NCBI GenBank assembly: GCA_013202535.1
Contig: JABMRP010000085.1
Coordinates: 1 to 8,379, forward strand
Reading direction: 5' to 3'
Length of the DNA: 8,379 nucleotides
From: Planctomycetota bacterium
GTDB lineage: Bacteria; Planctomycetota; Planctomycetia; Pirellulales; Thermoguttaceae
This document shows, piece by piece, positions 5,347 through 8,379 of the stretch. The stretch's first letter is position 1. Every line of letters begins with the position of its first letter. A program made the translations under genes and the position numbers. Below the pieces are notes generated by a model. The model searched no databases, had not been told where the DNA came from, and worked only from the letters and a program-made list of their open reading frames with translations.

Positions 5347-5359
5347 GGAGGATACCGTG
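5347..5359 (+). promoter_or_regulatory. Shine-Dalgarno site that sets the kinase start at GTG 5357
   Basis: GGAGG (5347-5351) is followed by five bases and then GTG. No such site precedes the earlier in-frame ATG at 4985, and the reading frame upstream of 5357 looks non-coding. The protein therefore begins MAGGENN and reaches its first membrane segment after about 26 residues. Confidence 0.75.
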
Positions 5360-7864
5360 GCTGGTGGCGAAAACAACGGCCGAGAGGGGCTCGGCGATGC
5401 CCGCGAAAAATTGCAGTTGAGGCGTTATGCGCGCGTGTTGGCGGTTCTCTGGACGCTGGTGGCGGGCGGGTCGCTCGGCTGGAACATCCTTCGCGAGACG
5501 CAGGGTGTGCGGACCATTGCGGCGGCCGAAGCACGCGGCCATTTCCAGAAGGATCAGGATCTGCGCCATTGGGCGACGTTGCACGGGGGCGTCTACGTAC
5601 CGATCGACGAGCAGACGCCCCCCAGTCCGTATCTCGCCCATCTGCCGGATCGCGATATCACCACGCCCTCGGGCAAGCGACTAACCCTGATGAATCCGGC
5701 CCACTTGATCCGGCAAATGAACGAGCAGCACCCTCGTTCGCACGGAGATAGGGCCCACGTCACGAGTCTCAAGCCGTTGCGGCCCGAGAATGGGCCCGAC
5801 GACTGGGAACGCCAGGCACTGGAGGCTTTCGAGCAGGGCGATCCGGAATGGTCCGAACTGACCACACTCGACGGCCAACCGTACCTTCGCCTGATGCAGC
5901 CCATGTTGACCCAGCGGAATTGTCTCAAGTGTCACGGCGATCAAGGCTATCAGGTGGGCGACGTGCATGGCGGCGTGAGTGTTTCGGTTCCCATGGCACC
6001 GCTGGAGGCCGTGGCGAGAAAGAACAAACTGGTGCAAGCCGCGGGACACACGGTGCTTTGGCTGCTGGGACTCCTGGGGATCGCCGTTGCCTCGCGGCGC
6101 ATCTCGCGAGGGATCGCCGACCGCGAGGCCGCGGAAGAAGCACTCCGCCAAAGCGAAACATTGTACCGGCAATTCGTCGAGGGCACCGACAACCTCGTGA
6201 CCCGGGTTGACGACAAGGGCCGATTCACGTTCGTTAATCACGCGGCCGCGACAGTCTACGGCCGGGAACCGGACTCCTGCGTCGGGCTGCCCGCCTTCGA
6301 CTTCGTCCACCCGGAAGACCAGCAGCGAACGCAACACTGGTTCGAGCAGTGTGTGCGCGACCGAACCGCCAGCGCGAGTATCGAGAACCGGCAAATCAGC
6401 CGGGCGGGCAAAGTCCGCCATATGATCTGGACCTGCCACTTCCACTTCGATTCCTCGGGACGCGTCACCGAAATCGACGGGATCGCCCGCGACATCACCG
6501 AGTTGAAAAAAGCCGAAGAGGCTCACCGCGAACGGCTGGAGGAACTCGTTGCGGAGCGGACGGCGAAACTACGCATTGTCAACGAAGACCTGCGGACCGA
6601 AGTGGCGGATCGCCGACGGGCGGAGAACATCATACGGCGGCAGCACGAGCTGAGTGCGGCACTTTCGGCCACGCACGATCTTGACCGGGGGCTGCGATTG
6701 TGCCTCGACACGGCGATTAAGGCCTCGGAGATGGAATGCGGTGGAATCTATCTCATCAACGACAAGTCCGGCGACATGGAGCTTGCATTCCACCGGGGAT
6801 TGTCGGGGGATTTCGTCCAGGCCGTCTTGCATTACGGGGCCGATTCCGCTAACTCGCAGCTTGTCGTCGCGGGCAAGCCGGTCTACAACCGCCACGCGAA
6901 GATCGGCGCGCCGCTGGAGGGCCCCATGGCCCACGAAGGCCTGCGCGCCATGGCCGTCCTGCCGATACTGCACAAGGGACATGCGATCGGCTCCCTGAAC
7001 CTTGCCTCACGACGTGCCGACGACGTCCCGCTTCTCGCCCGCCGCTCGCTGGAAATGATCGCCGGACAGATCGGCAGCGCCATCGCTCGGCTACGAGCCG
7101 AGCAGGCGTTGCGCGAAAGCGAAAGGCAGCGGATGGCGGTCGAGAAACTGGCCGCCACGGGACGGATGGCCGCTCGCGTGGCCCACGAGATCAACAACCC
7201 GCTGGCCGGGATCAAGAACGGCTTTCGCATCGTCCGAGAGAGCGTCGGCCGGGAGAATCGCTCGCACAAATTCCTCGCGCGGATCGAAAAGGAGATCGAT
7301 CGCGTGGCCGGGATCGTCCGGCACATGCTCGATCTACACCGCCCGGCGATGGACATCCCCGCGAGAGTCGACGTGGCCAGAGTCCTCGACGACCTGCTGG
7401 CGATGCTCGAGCCGGCCTGCCGAAAGCAGGCCGTTTCTATCCAGTGGCATGCACCGCAGAACCCGGTGGTCACGAAATTGCCGGAAAACACACTCCGCCA
7501 GGTACTCTACAACCTGCTGCTCAATGCCATCGAAGCCTCTCCTCCCAACGAGAAAATCCAGGTCGCCGTAGCGGTGACCGAACACGCACTGGAGCTTCGC
7601 GTGATCGATCGGGGGTCCGGTATCCCCGAAGATGTGCGGCCTGTCGTCTTCGAGCCCTTCTTTACGACGAAGGCATCCGACACCGCAGGGGGGCTTGGGC
7701 TAGGCCTGTCGATTTCCAAGGGGCTGGCCGAAGCCGCCGGCGGATCCTTGCGTTTCGAATCCGCTCACGGCAAAGGTTGTGAATTTCACTTCCATTTGCC
7801 GATAACATCTCTTGAGCCGATCGTGCCCCCCCAGGAGAAAGAATCCGATGCCCAGTGCCGGTAG
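5357..7864 (+). CDS. Membrane histidine kinase with c-type heme (DUF3365) sensor, PAS and GAF domains
   Basis: An 835-residue kinase. TM1 is about 27-45. Residues about 50-213 form a periplasmic DUF3365/Tll0287-like domain with HGGVYVP (76-82) and CLKCH (C189, C192, H193), a covalent heme site, ending GGVSVSVPM. TM2 is about 232-249. No HAMP domain follows; the chain goes straight into a PAS domain with PAC tail (266-386), a coiled coil (386-430) and a GAF domain (about 433-578). HisKA has phospho-acceptor His610 in VAHEINNPLAG. The catalytic domain has the N-box NLLLNAIE (N723), G1 DRGSGIP (D751), F-box FEPFFTTK and G2 GGLGLGLS (778-785), so it should be active. Inferred role: sensing redox state, oxygen or NO at the heme and phosphorylating the regulator encoded next. 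Start GTG 5357 rests on the GGAGG upstream. Its end overlaps the regulator start by 17 bases. Ligand is unknown; cytochrome c maturation would be needed for heme attachment. Confidence 0.9.
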   Translation: MAGGENNGREGLGDAREKLQLRRYARVLAVLWTLVAGGSLGWNILRETQGVRTIAAAEARGHFQKDQDLRHWATLHGGVYVPIDEQTPPSPYLAHLPDRDITTPSGKRLTLMNPAHLIRQMNEQHPRSHGDRAHVTSLKPLRPENGPDDWERQALEAFEQGDPEWSELTTLDGQPYLRLMQPMLTQRNCLKCHGDQGYQVGDVHGGVSVSVPMAPLEAVARKNKLVQAAGHTVLWLLGLLGIAVASRRISRGIADREAAEEALRQSETLYRQFVEGTDNLVTRVDDKGRFTFVNHAAATVYGREPDSCVGLPAFDFVHPEDQQRTQHWFEQCVRDRTASASIENRQISRAGKVRHMIWTCHFHFDSSGRVTEIDGIARDITELKKAEEAHRERLEELVAERTAKLRIVNEDLRTEVADRRRAENIIRRQHELSAALSATHDLDRGLRLCLDTAIKASEMECGGIYLINDKSGDMELAFHRGLSGDFVQAVLHYGADSANSQLVVAGKPVYNRHAKIGAPLEGPMAHEGLRAMAVLPILHKGHAIGSLNLASRRADDVPLLARRSLEMIAGQIGSAIARLRAEQALRESERQRMAVEKLAATGRMAARVAHEINNPLAGIKNGFRIVRESVGRENRSHKFLARIEKEIDRVAGIVRHMLDLHRPAMDIPARVDVARVLDDLLAMLEPACRKQAVSIQWHAPQNPVVTKLPENTLRQVLYNLLLNAIEASPPNEKIQVAVAVTEHALELRVIDRGSGIPEDVRPVVFEPFFTTKASDTAGGLGLGLSISKGLAEAAGGSLRFESAHGKGCEFHFHLPITSLEPIVPPQEKESDAQCR
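7833..7850 (+). promoter_or_regulatory. Ribosome binding site and start of the response regulator
   Basis: AGGAG (7833-7837) lies ten bases ahead of ATG 7848, within the end of the kinase gene. Since the kinase stop is at 7862-7864, ribosomes ending there could re-initiate, coupling the two proteins' amounts. Confidence 0.7.
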
Positions 7865-8379
7865 AATCCTGATCGCCGACGACGAACCGATGTTTCTGGA
7901 AACCACGGCCGAACTGTTGGGGTACCGAGATTACCGGTGCGACTGCGCGAGAGATGCGGCCGAAGCAGCCGGCCTGTTGTCGCGCAACCGCTACGATCTG
8001 CTGATATCCGACATCCGTATGCCGGGCAACCCCCGCCTGGAGTTGATCCGAGCGCTGCACGAGATCGCCCCGGGGATGCCGACGATCCTGGTGACCGGCA
8101 ACCCGTCGGTCGATACGGCCGTCGCTGCGATCGGATTACCCGTGCTGGCCTACATGCTCAAGCCAATCGATTTCGACGAATTGCTGGGCCGGGTCGATCA
8201 GTGCATGAGGAAATCGCGAGTCGCGCACCGGGCTCGCGACGCCAAGGCCAAGTTGGCGAAATGGCGCCAGGATCTCAAGGACACCGCCGCGTTGCTCCAG
8301 GACGCCGACGACCCTTCCGACTCGACGTCGCTCGACGCCTTTGTCTCGCTGGGCCTGAAGAACGGTGATGGCGATCGAC
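7848..8379 (+). CDS. Receiver-domain response regulator (3' end beyond window)
   Basis: At least 177 residues, open at the right edge with no stop. The receiver domain spans about 5-122: acidic pair D11/D12, phospho-acceptor D55 in LLISDIRMPG, switch T83 in ILVTG, aromatic Y102 and lysine K105 in YMLKPIDF. All active-site residues are present. After it comes a charged helix (about 125-150, ARDAKAKLAKWRQDLKD) and then SLDAFVSLGLKN. No helix-turn-helix or other output domain is visible so far. Either it is essentially a stand-alone regulator with a short tail or an output domain lies past the window. It is almost certainly the partner of the heme kinase, given the 17-base overlap. Some relatives have GNPDLEL after the phosphorylation site; here the sequence is GNPRLEL. 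Confidence 0.88.
   Translation, partial: MPSAGRILIADDEPMFLETTAELLGYRDYRCDCARDAAEAAGLLSRNRYDLLISDIRMPGNPRLELIRALHEIAPGMPTILVTGNPSVDTAVAAIGLPVLAYMLKPIDFDELLGRVDQCMRKSRVAHRARDAKAKLAKWRQDLKDTAALLQDADDPSDSTSLDAFVSLGLKNGDGDR

Larger units (their letters stand above)
5005..5356. other. Intergenic region between PEP-CTERM gene and kinase
   Basis: This 352-base stretch has no gene I can support. The kinase frame is open back to an ATG at 4985, but that part is basic and low-complexity and would overlap the PEP-CTERM end. It contains a terminator-like hairpin (5027-5046), a large inverted repeat (5059-5132), an eight-G run (5256-5263), a TTTGCGCAAA palindrome (5269-5278), and a protein-like but unassigned open frame from 5151. 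I see no convincing promoter for the kinase. Confidence 0.6.

Noticed and set aside
4985..5356. ATG 4985 as the start of the kinase
   Set aside because: It would overlap the PEP-CTERM end, cross two large inverted repeats and add 124 basic, low-complexity residues. GTG 5357 has a good GGAGG.
5681..6526. A 281-codon - strand open frame
   Set aside because: Antisense to the kinase sensor, PAS region; the + strand has conserved DUF3365 and PAS sequence.
1..8379. CRISPR arrays, tRNA genes, transposases or integrases
   Set aside because: No regularly spaced direct repeats, no cloverleaf with a T-arm word, and no recognisable recombinase motif on either strand.

Overview
The window most likely comes from a planctomycete, probably of the Pirellulales type. 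The evidence is a large secreted protein with a VPEPST-membrane-RRRR (PEP-CTERM) tail and lectin-like modules, a membrane histidine kinase with a c-type heme DUF3365 sensor domain, a perfect-looking intergenic palindrome of a kind I remember from planctomycete genomes, and high G+C in the right three quarters of the window (blocks of 65-70%). The placement is inferred from protein style and was not tested by a search.

Layout. Positions 1-430 hold no convincing gene but are rich in inverted repeats: a 20-bp GC-rich hairpin (38-80), a hairpin plus conserved-looking words resembling helix 8 of 16S rRNA (98-132), and a site with some features of an integron attC recombination site (282-366). Positions 431-1930 hold two + strand genes of clearly lower G+C (about 48-53% in sampled blocks): a small SMI1/KNR4 (SUKH)-like protein and an Mrr-type PD-(D/E)XK nuclease. 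The second ends in a 27-nt palindrome. This part looks like acquired accessory DNA, possibly gene cassettes, and may be a defence or nuclease/immunity pair. Positions 1950-2280 are a promoter region with a good -35 box, a weaker -10 box and two small inverted repeats.

Positions 2281-5004 encode a 907-residue exported protein built as signal peptide, module A, two fucolectin-like (F5/8 type C) domains, modules A, A, and a PEP-CTERM sorting tail. Positions 5005-5356 are intergenic, with a terminator-like hairpin and a 74-nt imperfect inverted repeat. Positions 5357-7864 encode a heme-sensing histidine kinase (TM, DUF3365 with CLKCH, TM, PAS, GAF, HisKA, HATPase). Its last codons overlap the start of a receiver-domain response regulator (7848 to the window edge), so the two form a translationally coupled two-component system.

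How they fit together: the kinase and regulator are a clear functional pair. The PEP-CTERM protein has its own promoter and a hairpin behind it, so nothing in the sequence ties it to the kinase. The nuclease and SUKH-like genes form a separate, probably horizontally acquired unit. All recognisable genes are on the + strand. I saw no tRNA, CRISPR array, transposase or integrase.
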